In this document: positions 8,701 through 17,587 of the stretch, in pieces
How the letters are laid out: every line of letters starts with the position of its first letter
How positions within the stretch are numbered: position 1 is the first letter of the stretch
Source: Pseudomonas sp. N40(2020)
Lineage (GTDB): Bacteria; Pseudomonadota; Gammaproteobacteria; Pseudomonadales; Pseudomonadaceae
Direction: 5' to 3'
DNA: 64,000 nt
Assembly: GCF_014472415.1 (NCBI RefSeq)
Contig: NZ_JACSZV010000004.1
Location: forward strand, 1 to 64,000
Notes under the pieces: model-generated
What the model saw: only the letters and a program-made list of their open reading frames with translations
What the model was told of the DNA's origin: nothing
Database searches by the model: none
Position numbers and translations under genes: made by a program

Positions 8701-11700
8701 CGGCATCAGCGTAGTGACCGGCGGCGTGGCCGCAGGCTTCCCGCAATCGATCGTCACGCCGCTGGGCAGCACGCTGACCATCACCGGTTACAACCCGACA
8801 ACCGGCGTGGTCAGCTACAGCTACACCTTGGTGGATAACGAATCCCACCCGAACGCCAACGGCGCCAACAGCATCACCGAGAACTTCAACGTCGTCGCCA
8901 CAGACACCGACGGCAGCACTGCCAGCGGCCAGATCAACGTCAACATCGTCGATGACCTGCCGAGCGCCTATCCCGATGCGGCGTCGGTGGCCGAGGGCGG
9001 TACCGTCAGCGGCAATGTGCTGAATAACGACATCGGCGGCGCCGACGGCCCGGCGGTTACCGGCGCGGTGGTCGGCGTGCGTGCAGGTTCCGACACGTCG
9101 ACCTCGGCCATCGGTGGCTTGAACGCGCAAATCAACGGCACCTGCGGCTACCTGACGCTCGATGCCAACGGCAACGCGGTCTACCACAGCAATCCGAATG
9201 GGGTGAACGGCCCCGGTGCGGTGGATGTGTTCACCTACACCGTGCGCGATGCCGACGGTGACGAAAGCACCACGACCATCACCATTGATGTCGCCAACAG
9301 CAAACTGTATGCGGTCAGTGACACCGACGTCACCGTCTTTGAGAAAGCCCTCGACCTGACCAAGGACGGCGCCGATCTGGCCCCTGGTACGGTCACCGGC
9401 AGCGACCCGACCAACACTGGCGAAACCGCGTCCGGCACGCTGGTCGGCTCGGTCACCGGTGCGGTCGGTGCGATCAGCTATGCGCTGGTCGGCAGTGCCA
9501 CCGGCAACTACGGGCAGATCGTGCTCAATTCCAACGGCACTTACACCTACACCCTGACAGCGCCGGCGACCACCTCGCCGAATGCCGACGACGGCGCCAA
9601 CACCCTGACCGAATCCTTCACCTATCAGGCCATCGATTCGCTGGGCAATATCGTCACCAGCACCATCGTTGTCAGCATCGTCGATGACGTGCCAAAAGCT
9701 GTGAACGACAGCAACGCGAACACCGCTTCGGAATCGTTGCTGACCCTCAACGGCAATGTGCTGACCAATGATGTTCAAGGTGCGGACGTGGTCGCGACCG
9801 GGCCGATCACCGCCGGCACGTTTGTCGGGACTTACGGCACGCTGGTGCTCAACGCCAACGGCACTTACACCTACACGCTGAACACCAGCGACGCCGATTT
9901 CAAAGCCCTGAACGGTGGCGGCAACGGCACGGAAACCTTCACCTACACCCTCACCGATGCCGACGGCGACACCAGCACCGCCAACCTGGTGCTGAACATC
10001 CACAACAACAACGATCCGGTGATCATCAACGGCCTCGACGTCTACGGCGGCGAACTCACCGTCTACGAGAAAAACCTCAGCGACGGCACCAGCCCCAACA
10101 CCCCGGCGCTGACCCAAAGCGGCACCTTTACCGTCACCGCGCTTGATGGTCTGCAGACCCTCACCGTGGGCGGGATCGCGGTGGTCACCAACGGCGTGGC
10201 CGCAGGTTTCCCGCAATCGACTGTTTCGCCACTGGGCAGCACGTTCACCATCACCGGCTACAACCCGGCGACCGGTGTGATCAGCTACAGCTACACCCTG
10301 GTGGATAACGAAACCCATCCAAATGCCAACGGTGCCAACAGCCTCACCGAGAACTTCACAGTGGTGGCGACCGACACCGATGGCAGCACCGCCAGCGGCC
10401 AGATCAACGTCAACATCATCGATGACCTGCCGACCGCAAAACCCGACACCGGCTCAGTGGCGGAGGGCGGCACCGTCAATGTCAGCGTTTTGGGTAATGA
10501 CGTCAGCGGTGCCGATGGCGCGGCCACGGTGGTCGGCGTGCGCGCCGGCAGCAACACCGGCACCTCGGCCGTCGGCGGCCTCAACAGCAATATCAACGGC
10601 GCATACGGTTACCTGACCCTGGACGCAGCAGGCAACGCCGTTTACCACAGCAACCCGAACTCGGTGAGTCCACCGGGCGCCACTGACACCTTCACCTACA
10701 CCATCCGTGACAGTGACGGCGATGAAAGCACCACGACCATCACCATCAACGTCGCTGACTGCAAGCTCGTAGCCTCGGTCGATCAGGACGTGACGGTTTA
10801 CGAAAAAGCCCTCGACCTGACCCAGAACGGCCAGGATCTGGCCCCCGGCACGGTCACCGGCAGCGACCCGACCAACACTGGCGAAACCGCCACCGGAACA
10901 CTGGTTGGCGCCGTCACCGGCGGCAGTGGCGCGATCACTTACACACTGGTCGGCAGCGCCACCGGCACCTACGGGCAGATCCAGCTCAACGCCGACGGCA
11001 CCTACACCTACACACTGACTTCGGCGCCGAAAACCTCGCCGAACGCCAACGACGGGCCGAACACTCTGAGCGAAAGCTTCACCTACAAAGCCACCGACGC
11101 GCTGGGCAACAGCACCACCAGCACCCTCGTCGTCAACATCGTCGATGACGTGCCGAAAGCCGTGGCCTCGGATCGTTCGGTGACAGCGGTGGAGATCGAT
11201 TCCAATCTGCTGATCGTCCTCGACATCTCCGGCAGTATGGCCGACGCGTCCGGCGTGCCGGGCCTGTCGCGGCTGGCCTTGGCCAAGCAGGCCATCAGCG
11301 CCTTGCTCGACAAGTACGATGATCTGGGCGATGTGAAAGTGCAGCTCGTCACCTTCAGCAGCAACGCCACTGACAGAACCGCGGTGTGGGTGGACGTGGC
11401 CACGGCCAAAACCATTCTCGCCGGGCTCACGGCGGGTGGCGGCACCAACTACGACGCTGCCGTGGCGGTGATGCAAACCGCGTTCAATACCTCGGGCAAA
11501 CTCACCGGGGCGCAGAACGTTGGGTACTTCTTCTCCGACGGCAAACCCAACGAGGGCGACATCAACGCCGCTGACGAAGCCGCGCTGAAAAACTTCCTCG
11601 ATGCCAACAACATCAAGAACTACGCGATCGGCCTGGGCAGCGGCGTGAGCAATGCCAACCTCGATCCACTGGCCTACGACGGCATCAACCACACCAACAC

Positions 11701-13624
11701 CAACGCGGTGGTGGTCACCGACCTCAACCAGCTCAACTCTGTGCTGTCGGGCACCGTGGAAGGCGCGCCGGTTACCGGTTCGTTGCTGGGCCAGGGCGGC
11801 ACCTTCGGCGCCGATGGCGGGTTCATCAAATCCATCGTGGTTGACGGCACCACCTACACCTACGATCCGAAAGCCAACGGCGGCCAGGGTTCGCTGGTGC
11901 CAAGCGGCGGCGTCAATCACGGAACGTTCAACACCGCAAACAACACGCTGAGCATCGCCACCAACAACAGCGGCACGCTGCTGATCAACCTCGACACCGG
12001 CGAGTACACCTACACCTCGCAAAAAACCACCACCACGGTGATCACCGAGAACATCGGCTTCACCGTGAGTGACAACGACGGCGACCTCGCCAGCTCGACG
12101 CTGACCGTGAAGGTGATCCCCAACGCGCCGCCAGTGGCGATGGACGACCACATCATCACCAACGTGCTGTCGAGCAACATCGTCGTGCCGGGTGAGCTGC
12201 TGCTGGCCAACGACACCGATCCGAACGGCGATACGCTCAACGCTACGCCAACCAGCTTCAACACCGGCTGGATCTCGAAAGCGGCGGACTTCACCGGCAC
12301 TGGCGCCATCAGCTTCACCGGCACCAACCCCAACACCGCCGCCAACCAGAACCTGGCCAACGTGCGCAATTCGTTCTCGGCCAACGCGGCGACCATGACC
12401 GCCGTGCTGGTGGTCAGCGGCTACCTCGGTGCGGTGACCAACACCAACGCCAACGATGAAGATCGCATCACCGTCAACCTGCGCCAGGGCGAAACCCTCA
12501 ATCTGGATCACAACCTGGCAGCCGGTAACGTCAGCATGGAGTACTCGATCAACGGTGGCGCCTACATGGCGCTGGCGGACGGCCAAACCCTCACCGCGAC
12601 GTCGAACGGCGTCTACCAGATCCACATCACCAACATCACCAACCCCACGGGTGGTAACGCCAACGGGTCGGAAAACTACCAACTGACCATGACCCTCAAC
12701 TACGCCGGGGCACATGACATCACTCCGGATTACAACGGCACCTACACCGCCAACGACAACCACGGTGGCAGCGACACGGCCGCCGTAACCATCAGCTATC
12801 AGGATGGTCACACCCTCACCGGCACTGCGGGCGATGACGTACTGGTGGCCGGCACCGGCAACAACATCCTCAACGCTGGCGACGGCAACGACGTGCTCAC
12901 CGCAGGCTCCGGCAATAACGAAATGCATGGCGGCGCGGGTAATGACTTGATCTACAGCGGCCCGGGCAATGACTTGCTTGACGGCGGTACTGGCATCGAC
13001 ACCGCCAGCTACGCCCATGCCACTGCCGGGGTTACGGTCAATCTCGGTCTGCTCGGTGCGCAAAACACTTTGGGCGCCGGGACCGATACCCTGACCGGCA
13101 TCGAGAACCTCGTCGGCTCGAACTTCAACGACAGCCTGACCGGCGACAACAATAACAACGTGATCAACGGCGGCCTGGGCAACGACACCCTCAACGGTGG
13201 CGGCGGCGATGACCTGCTGATCGGCGGTCTGGGCAACAACACGATGACCGGCGGCGCAGGGGCTGACACCTTCCAGTGGCTCAAAGGCAACAGTGGCCAC
13301 GACCTCATCACCGACTTCACCCCCGGCACCGACAAGCTCGACCTGTCGCAACTGCTGCAAGGTGAAAACGGCAGCACGTCGTCACTCGATGACTACCTGC
13401 ACTTCACTGTCACTGGCAGCGGCGCGTCGGTGCTCACCAGCATCGACGTCAGCGCCATGGCCGGCGCCACGCCGAACCAGACCATCGACCTGGCCGGCGT
13501 CAACCTGGCCAGCCACTACGGCGTAACGCCCGGAGCTGGCGGGGTGGTCGCCGGCGGGCATGACACGGCGACGATCATCAGCGGCATGTTGAATGATCAT
13601 TCGCTGAAGGTGGACACGGTGTGA
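5762..13624 (+). CDS. Giant LapA/MapA-type RTX adhesin with retention module and vWA domain
   Basis: This 2620-residue secreted adhesin should be held in the outer membrane and support biofilm attachment. The start chosen is ATG 5762, with GGAGGA just upstream; it opens the conserved module MATLIGTVTKVIGQVFAQ. Residues 1-150 form a retention module with TAAG at 115-118, the dialanine site that LapG-type periplasmic proteases cut in LapA, followed by GGGHSFVLL. Residues about 190-1800 are VCBS/BapA-like repeats. A vWA domain (about 1810-2000) carries the metal-site motif DISGSM. Residues about 2350-2510 hold RTX repeats of the GGxGxDxLxxG type, and the C-terminus is a type I secretion target. 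Calcium binding is inferred from the RTX repeats. No lapD or lapG lies in the window, so control by c-di-GMP would act in trans. It resembles MapA of P. fluorescens Pf0-1, but I cannot confirm orthology. Confidence 0.95.
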   Translation: MATLIGTVTKVIGQVFAQGIDGTRRALVEGDKLFAGDQLITGAEGAVAVHLQNGQDLTLGRGSNLTMTSELLAGQAAHVNTAEAVTPSDAQLTDVEQIQKAIAAGDDPTKTAEATAAGPNAPGNPSGELGGGHSFVLLTEVGGRVDPIIGFPTAGFNGIPEFPEERRNAVIDNGDDGVAPAPVVPPPPVNNLVTLNGLAAPGGELNLNEANLPDGSAANPGALTQSGSFAVSAPDGLTSLSIGGINLINGGVAVGFPQSITTQLGNTLTITGYNPATGVVTYSYTLNGNETHAAGDGSNSLSEQFTVIAGDSNGDTATGTLDVNITDDVPRAIDDSNGTASETQLTLTGNVLTNDVQGADRVPTGPITPGTFTGTYGTLVLNANGTYTYTLNTSDADFKALNGGGNGTETFTYTLTDADGDTSTANLVLQINNNDDPVVINGLNVEGGELTVYEQNLSDGSAPDSSALTQSGTFSITALDGVTTLTVGGIAVVTNGVAAGFPQSITTPLGSTLTITGFNAATGVVSYSYTLADNEAHPTANGANNLPEQFAVTVVDDNGTTANATLDVNIVDDLPKAVDDSNPTTASESQLTLTGNVLTNDVQGADRVPTGPITAGTFTGTYGTLQLNANGTYTYTLNTSDADFKALNGGGNGTETFTYTLTDADGDTSTANLVLQIHNNDDPVIINGLDVNGGELTVYEQNLSDGSAPDSTALTQSGTFSITALDGVTTLTVGGIAVVTNGVAAGFPQSITTPLGSTLTITGFNAATGVVSYSYTLADNEAHPTANGANNLPEQFAVTVVDDNGTTANATLDVNIVDDLPKAVDDSNPTTASESQLTLTGNVLTNDVQGADRVPTGPITAGTFTGTYGTLVLNANGTYTYTLNISDADFKALNGGGSGTENFTYTITDSDGDTSTANLVLQIHNNDDPVIINGLDVNGGELTVYEKNLSDGTSPNTPALTQSGTFTVTALDGLQTLTVGGISVVTGGVAAGFPQSIVTPLGSTLTITGYNPTTGVVSYSYTLVDNESHPNANGANSITENFNVVATDTDGSTASGQINVNIVDDLPSAYPDAASVAEGGTVSGNVLNNDIGGADGPAVTGAVVGVRAGSDTSTSAIGGLNAQINGTCGYLTLDANGNAVYHSNPNGVNGPGAVDVFTYTVRDADGDESTTTITIDVANSKLYAVSDTDVTVFEKALDLTKDGADLAPGTVTGSDPTNTGETASGTLVGSVTGAVGAISYALVGSATGNYGQIVLNSNGTYTYTLTAPATTSPNADDGANTLTESFTYQAIDSLGNIVTSTIVVSIVDDVPKAVNDSNANTASESLLTLNGNVLTNDVQGADVVATGPITAGTFVGTYGTLVLNANGTYTYTLNTSDADFKALNGGGNGTETFTYTLTDADGDTSTANLVLNIHNNNDPVIINGLDVYGGELTVYEKNLSDGTSPNTPALTQSGTFTVTALDGLQTLTVGGIAVVTNGVAAGFPQSTVSPLGSTFTITGYNPATGVISYSYTLVDNETHPNANGANSLTENFTVVATDTDGSTASGQINVNIIDDLPTAKPDTGSVAEGGTVNVSVLGNDVSGADGAATVVGVRAGSNTGTSAVGGLNSNINGAYGYLTLDAAGNAVYHSNPNSVSPPGATDTFTYTIRDSDGDESTTTITINVADCKLVASVDQDVTVYEKALDLTQNGQDLAPGTVTGSDPTNTGETATGTLVGAVTGGSGAITYTLVGSATGTYGQIQLNADGTYTYTLTSAPKTSPNANDGPNTLSESFTYKATDALGNSTTSTLVVNIVDDVPKAVASDRSVTAVEIDSNLLIVLDISGSMADASGVPGLSRLALAKQAISALLDKYDDLGDVKVQLVTFSSNATDRTAVWVDVATAKTILAGLTAGGGTNYDAAVAVMQTAFNTSGKLTGAQNVGYFFSDGKPNEGDINAADEAALKNFLDANNIKNYAIGLGSGVSNANLDPLAYDGINHTNTNAVVVTDLNQLNSVLSGTVEGAPVTGSLLGQGGTFGADGGFIKSIVVDGTTYTYDPKANGGQGSLVPSGGVNHGTFNTANNTLSIATNNSGTLLINLDTGEYTYTSQKTTTTVITENIGFTVSDNDGDLASSTLTVKVIPNAPPVAMDDHIITNVLSSNIVVPGELLLANDTDPNGDTLNATPTSFNTGWISKAADFTGTGAISFTGTNPNTAANQNLANVRNSFSANAATMTAVLVVSGYLGAVTNTNANDEDRITVNLRQGETLNLDHNLAAGNVSMEYSINGGAYMALADGQTLTATSNGVYQIHITNITNPTGGNANGSENYQLTMTLNYAGAHDITPDYNGTYTANDNHGGSDTAAVTISYQDGHTLTGTAGDDVLVAGTGNNILNAGDGNDVLTAGSGNNEMHGGAGNDLIYSGPGNDLLDGGTGIDTASYAHATAGVTVNLGLLGAQNTLGAGTDTLTGIENLVGSNFNDSLTGDNNNNVINGGLGNDTLNGGGGDDLLIGGLGNNTMTGGAGADTFQWLKGNSGHDLITDFTPGTDKLDLSQLLQGENGSTSSLDDYLHFTVTGSGASVLTSIDVSAMAGATPNQTIDLAGVNLASHYGVTPGAGGVVAGGHDTATIISGMLNDHSLKVDTV
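6330..11160 (+). repeat. Intragenic tandem repeats of the adhesin (738-bp and 1470-bp periods)
   Basis: The module beginning with the GGELTVYE codons recurs at 7111, 7849, 8587 and 10057. The first three are spaced exactly 738 bases (246 residues) apart. The last step is 1470 bases because a second module type (DAASVAEGGTVSGNVLNND and so on) is interleaved. Copies at about 7100-8550 are nearly identical at the DNA level, which suggests recent duplication or gene conversion. Assembly here is prone to collapse. Confidence 0.9.
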
Positions 13625-13652
13625 TTGGTCTTTGATTCAGGCCTGAAACGAC

Positions 13653-13692
13653 AAAACCCGCCGTCCCTGTTGAACGGGGCGGCGGGTTTTTT
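13653..13692 (+). terminator. Rho-independent terminator of the adhesin gene
   Basis: AAAACCCGCCG and CGGCGGGTTTT form a GC-rich stem about 30 bases after the adhesin stop and are followed by a T-run. Confidence 0.9.
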
Positions 13693-13703
13693 CTGGCTGA
13701 CGT

Positions 13704-13814
13704 GATCGTTCCCATGCTCTGCGTGGGAACGCAGCCCGGGACGCTCTGCGTCCCCTCCAGAGCCGAACGCAGAGCGTCCGAAGAGGCATTCCCACGCAGA
13801 GCGTGGGAACGATC
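13704..13814. repeat. REP-like doublet, family A
   Basis: Arms 13704-13732 and 13786-13814 are inverted copies with two mismatches. The spacer repeats the CGCTCTGCGTCC motif in inverted form. It lies directly after the adhesin terminator. Confidence 0.88.
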
Positions 13815-13825
13815 GGTTGTCTGAC

Positions 13826-13930
13826 TTACCCCGGCAGTTCCAGATTATCCAGCCCCCGATTCACCGCCAGCTCCCCGAGCATGATCAATTGCGCGATACC
13901 CAGCAGCGTTCTGCGCTGCGATGCGGGTAT
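13826..13930 (-). pseudogene. C-terminal remnant of a DUF6124-like small protein gene
   Basis: The leftward frame ending at TAA (13826-13828) encodes a 34-residue tail containing GIAQLIMLGELAVNRGLDN. This matches my recollection of the C-terminus of the small DUF6124/DUF3077-like proteins common in fluorescent pseudomonads. The upstream part is missing: the frame meets a stop at 13961 with no suitable start and no ribosome site. I read it as a decayed fragment. The family assignment is from memory and needs a search. Confidence 0.5.
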
Positions 13931-13968
13931 GAGATGGGCAAGGTGGCGGCTGGACGCGGGTTAGCGAA

Positions 13969-14027
13969 CCGGGTGTAGGCGCCCGGCAGACCCGAAGGTC
14001 TCCCACGCACAGCTGCCATGACATCAA
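13969..14027 (-). ncRNA. Possible structured RNA element with a UUCG hairpin
   Basis: Read leftward, this stretch has AGACC-TTCG-GGTCT (14001 to 13988), a five-pair stem closed by the stable UUCG tetraloop. It is followed at once by CCGGG...CCCGG (13986 to 13969). A short overlapping ORF (MSWQLCVGDLRVCRAP...) covers the area but looks like a by-product of the structure. It adjoins the DUF6124-like remnant. The stems are visible; function as an RNA is inference. Confidence 0.35.
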
Positions 14028-14052
14028 TTGCAGGCTGCGATCTTTTAGCGTT

Positions 14053-14448
14053 TCAGGATTTACGCAGGGTCTTCTGCCGAAGAATATAAACCGTCACCAA
14101 CACCGCACTGGTCAGCATGAACCCCCGCGCCCACGGCAGTGGCACCAGATAGCAGGAAAACAAAATGCTCGCCCACATCAGCCCGATCGCGTAGACCTTG
14201 CCCTTGAGCGGAATGCCGTTGCCATCGAGGTAATCGCGAATCCACGGCCCAAGGCGCGGATGCTCGACCAGCCAGCGATAAAAACGCGGAGAGCTGCGGG
14301 CGAAACACGCGGCCGCGAGCAATAGAAAGGGGGTAGTGGGCAGGACAGGCAGGAAAATCCCGATCACCCCCAATGCGACGCTAAGCCAGCCGATGGCCAG
14401 CAGGATGTAGCGCAACATCAGGGGGCGGTTGCCTATGGGGTTGTCCAT
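14053..14448 (-). CDS. DUF454 (YbaN family) inner membrane protein
   Basis: This 131-residue protein carries the DUF454 signature: VALGVIGIFLPVLPTTPFLLLAAACFARSS condensed into one hydrophobic stretch, then RFYRWLVEHPRLGPWIRDY. There are three to four predicted membrane helices, with a basic C-terminus ending TLRKS. The function of YbaN-like proteins is not established. Its ATG lies 10 bases after the stop of the YecA-like gene, so the two are probably co-transcribed leftward. No strong ribosome site is visible before ATG 14448, and coupling to the upstream gene may drive its translation. A second ATG ten codons further in is possible. Confidence 0.88.
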   Translation of the reverse strand: MDNPIGNRPLMLRYILLAIGWLSVALGVIGIFLPVLPTTPFLLLAAACFARSSPRFYRWLVEHPRLGPWIRDYLDGNGIPLKGKVYAIGLMWASILFSCYLVPLPWARGFMLTSAVLVTVYILRQKTLRKS

Positions 14449-14458
14449 AGGCCGTATC

Positions 14459-15046
14459 TTAGTGGTGACGAGGCTTGAGAATCGCCGGTTTTTCGTCTGG
14501 AGCCTGGCACAGCAGGTACAGCGCAGTCAGGGCTTCCGGGATCTGTACGATCATGTCGTCCATCAGGTTGGCGTCTTTGGCGATGTCTTCGAACTCTGGC
14601 TGTTCGTCGAACAGGCCCGAACCGACCATGATCGGCAGAAGCATTTCGCTGACTTCTTCTTCGGCGGTTTCGAACCAGGCCGCTTCGCGCAGGAACACGC
14701 CTTCCATGAAGCCGATGCACCAGCCACGCAGTTCCGAATCGTCCGGCTCTTCGCCCAGATCCAGTTCGCATGGCAGTTCGAATTCTTCGTCGGACGCCAG
14801 TTGGCGGGCGATGTGCGCCTTGAGGCCGATCAGGGTGGCTTCGATCTCTTCGCGCTGTGCCTCGCTGCTGTAATGCGGCTCTTCGGCGAACAGGGCGTCG
14901 ATCCACTCACGTTCCGATACGTCTTCCGCGCAGATCGACAACGCGGTGAGGTAACCGTGGGCGGCCACGTAATCCAGCGCCTCGTCATGCAGTTCGTCGG
15001 CGTCGAGGAAGACTTGCAGGCGGGTCAGTTGCTCAGCGAAGGACAT
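14459..15046 (-). CDS. YecA/UPF0149 family protein
   Basis: This 195-residue acidic protein has the UPF0149 (YgfB/YecA) pattern: an N-terminal helical part starting MSFAEQLTRLQVFLD, then RGWCIGFMEGVFLREAAWF, and a C-terminal acidic helical half (QIPEALTALYLLCQAP). The frame is open further upstream, but ATG 15046 is chosen because family similarity begins there and the added N-terminus looks like noise. YecA proteins often carry a C-terminal SEC-C zinc motif. None is present here, so this is the short form. The molecular function is unknown. It is divergent from recQ, with about 277 bases between them, and precedes the DUF454 gene in a leftward pair. Confidence 0.82.
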   Translation of the reverse strand: MSFAEQLTRLQVFLDADELHDEALDYVAAHGYLTALSICAEDVSEREWIDALFAEEPHYSSEAQREEIEATLIGLKAHIARQLASDEEFELPCELDLGEEPDDSELRGWCIGFMEGVFLREAAWFETAEEEVSEMLLPIMVGSGLFDEQPEFEDIAKDANLMDDMIVQIPEALTALYLLCQAPDEKPAILKPRHH

Positions 15047-15323
15047 TACGGGGCTACCTTGGGGGAATAAACAATGCGGGAATTCTAGGCCTTCTTGAGC
15101 GCTCAAGCCAGCCGCATGGCAGATTTGCCTGATTGCGGCAGGTTTCTCGAGTCTCTTATCAGCGGCACCCTCTGCGGGGGAGGGCTCGGGTATACTGCCG
15201 CGTTTTGCGATCCCTGCCCGTATTGCGGCCGCCATGCAACGCGCCCTTACGTTTTGTTTAAGCAGCTCAGGCTGTCTTGAACCAGCCTGAGCAGGGATGT
15301 TTCGGTAGATTTTTGGAGTTTTT

Positions 15324-17453
15324 ATGCTCGAACAGGCTCAACGCGTCCTCAAGGACATCTTCGGCTACGACAGTTTCCGTGGCCGGCAGGGTGCAATCAT
15401 TGAGCGCGTGGCCAGCGGCGGTGATGCGCTGGTGCTGATGCCTACCGGTGGCGGCAAGTCCCTGTGCTTTCAGGTGCCCGCGTTGTTGCGCGATGGCCTG
15501 GCGGTGGTGGTCTCGCCGTTGATCGCCTTGATGGACGATCAGGTCGCCACCCTTGAAGAGCTGGGTGTGGCCGCCGCCGCGCTGAACTCCACTTTGAGCG
15601 CCGAACAGCAGCGTGATCTGGCGGCGCGGATCAAGCGCGGTGAAGTGAAGATGTTGTATCTGGCGCCCGAGCGTCTGGTGCAGCCGCGCATGTTGTCGTT
15701 CCTGCAAGGGCTGAACATTGCCCTGTTCGCCATCGACGAAGCCCACTGCGTATCGCAATGGGGCCACGACTTCCGTCCGGAATACCTGCAACTTGGCCAA
15801 TTGGCCGAGATGTTCCCCGATGTGCCGCGCATCGCCCTGACTGCCACCGCCGACAAGCGAACTCGCGAAGAAATCGTCACCCGCCTGCATCTGCAGAACG
15901 CCGAGCGCTTCCTGTCGAGCTTCGACCGGCCGAACATCTTCTATCGCATCGTGCCCAAGGAGCAGCCACGCAAGCAGTTGCTGGCGTTTCTGGCCGAGCG
16001 GCGCAGCGATGCCGGCATCGTCTATTGCCTGTCGCGTAAAAAGGTCGAGGAAGTCGCGGCGTTCCTCAGCGAGCAGGGTTTCCCGGCGCTGCCGTATCAC
16101 GCCGGCCTGCCCAATGAGTTGCGTGCGTTCAATCAGAAGCGCTTCTTGAATGAGGAAGGGTTGATCATGGTCGCCACCGTGGCGTTCGGCATGGGCATCG
16201 ACAAGCCCAACGTGCGCTTCGTCGCTCACCTCGATCTACCGAAATCCCTTGAGGCGTATTACCAGGAAACCGGACGCGGTGGCCGTGACGGTCTGCCGGC
16301 GGATGCGTGGATGGCCTACGGCCTGCAAGACGTGGTGATGCTCAAGCAGATGTTGCAGAACTCCGAAGGTGACGAACGTCACAAGCGTCTGGAGCAGCAC
16401 AAGCTTGACGCCATGCTGTCGCTGTGTGAGGAGACCCGCTGCCGTCGTCAGACCCTGCTGGCCTATTTCGATGAAGAGATGGCCGAACCTTGCGGCCATT
16501 GCGACAACTGCGTCGATGGCGTGCAGACCTGGGACGCCACCGAGCCTGCACGTCAGGCGCTGTCGGCGATCTATCGCACCGGTCAGCGTTATGGCGTCGG
16601 CCATCTGGTCGATGTGCTGCTGGGCAAGGACAACGAAAAGATTCGCAGCTTCGGCCATCAGCATCTCTCTGTGTACGGCGTCGGCAAGGCGCTGAGCGAG
16701 AGCGAATGGCGCTCGCTGTTCCGCCAGTTGGTGGCGCGCGGCCTGGCCGATGTCGATCACGAAGGCTACGGCGGCCTGCGTCTGAGCGACACCTGTCGGC
16801 CGCTGCTCAAGGGCGAGGTTACGCTGGAACTGCGCCGCGATCTCAAGCCGCAGGTCACCGCCAAAAGCGGCAGCAAGAGCCCGGCCAGCCAATTGGTGCG
16901 CGGCGAAGAGCGCGAACAGTGGGAAGCCCTGCGTGCGCTGCGGCGCAAACTCGCCGAAGAGCATGGTGTGCCGCCGTACGTCATCTTCCCCGACTCGACC
17001 TTGCTGGAAATGCTCCGCAGCCAACCGACATCGCTGGCGGATATGGCTCGTGTCAGCGGCGTCGGCGCGCGCAAGCTGGAACGTTATGGCGAGGCCTTCC
17101 TCGAAGTGCTCGGCGGCGAAGCGGAGGCGCCGAAAGTGGTGGCCGACGTGCGTCACGAATTGATCACCCTGGCTCGCGCCGGCATGACGCCGATGCAGAT
17201 CGCCGGTCAGTTGCAATGCTCGGAAAAGAACGTCTACACCATGCTCGCCGAGGCTATTGGCAAGCAGCAGTTATCGCTGGAGCAGGCGCTCGACTTGCCG
17301 GAAGAACTGATGGGTGAAGTGCAGGACGCATTCCTTGATGGCGAGGGCGAACTGCCGCCGGTCGCCGAAGTGGCTGAGCTGTTTGCTGGTCGTGTTCCAG
17401 AAGGTGTTCTTTATTGCGTGCGGGCTGCGCTGCAATCGGAATTCGAAATGTAA
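15324..17453 (+). CDS. recQ: ATP-dependent DNA helicase RecQ
   Basis: This 709-residue 3'-5' helicase acts in recombination and replication-fork repair. An aromatic-rich start with FRGRQ precedes Walker A MPTGGGKS (about 39-46), DEAH box [19 protein letters not shown], and motif VI with [11 protein letters not shown] zinc-binding RQC module follows with four Cys (CEETRCRR...CGHCDNC, about 370-395), a winged helix, and an HRDC domain (about 530-600). The last 100 residues form an extra helix-turn-helix-like domain ([20 protein letters not shown]), which makes the protein about 100 residues longer than E. coli RecQ. This extension occurs in other pseudomonad RecQ proteins as far as I recall. 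A TATACT-like -10 lies near 15191. Confidence 0.97.
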   Translation: MLEQAQRVLKDIFGYDSFRGRQGAIIERVASGGDALVLMPTGGGKSLCFQVPALLRDGLAVVVSPLIALMDDQVATLEELGVAAAALNSTLSAEQQRDLAARIKRGEVKMLYLAPERLVQPRMLSFLQGLNIALFAIDEAHCVSQWGHDFRPEYLQLGQLAEMFPDVPRIALTATADKRTREEIVTRLHLQNAERFLSSFDRPNIFYRIVPKEQPRKQLLAFLAERRSDAGIVYCLSRKKVEEVAAFLSEQGFPALPYHAGLPNELRAFNQKRFLNEEGLIMVATVAFGMGIDKPNVRFVAHLDLPKSLEAYYQETGRGGRDGLPADAWMAYGLQDVVMLKQMLQNSEGDERHKRLEQHKLDAMLSLCEETRCRRQTLLAYFDEEMAEPCGHCDNCVDGVQTWDATEPARQALSAIYRTGQRYGVGHLVDVLLGKDNEKIRSFGHQHLSVYGVGKALSESEWRSLFRQLVARGLADVDHEGYGGLRLSDTCRPLLKGEVTLELRRDLKPQVTAKSGSKSPASQLVRGEEREQWEALRALRRKLAEEHGVPPYVIFPDSTLLEMLRSQPTSLADMARVSGVGARKLERYGEAFLEVLGGEAEAPKVVADVRHELITLARAGMTPMQIAGQLQCSEKNVYTMLAEAIGKQQLSLEQALDLPEELMGEVQDAFLDGEGELPPVAEVAELFAGRVPEGVLYCVRAALQSEFEM

Positions 17454-17587
17454 GGCGGCGTTTGCGCCAAGCCTCATACAGTTGTAACGATTCAGTACAG
17501 AGCGCCACTTGCCTATAGCTGCAGCTCATGCTTAGCTGACTAATAATTAGTTTTTCTCTATTACTTCAGTTTAATCACGAGAGTTTT

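Noticed and set aside
7157..10318. 1053-codon open frame opposite the adhesin repeats
   Set aside because: It mirrors the tandem repeats of the adhesin in another frame, is low-complexity Val/Gly/Arg, and has no ribosome site or family match. The frame at 10454-13360 (minus) is rejected for the same reason.
6330..11160. CRISPR-like periodicity
   Set aside because: The repeats are in-frame protein-coding modules of 738 bases without short unique spacers.
13845..14027. 60-codon ORF starting MSWQLCVGDLRV
   Set aside because: It covers the hairpin element and then runs into the DUF6124-like remnant in another frame; there is no ribosome site. It is better explained as structured non-coding sequence.
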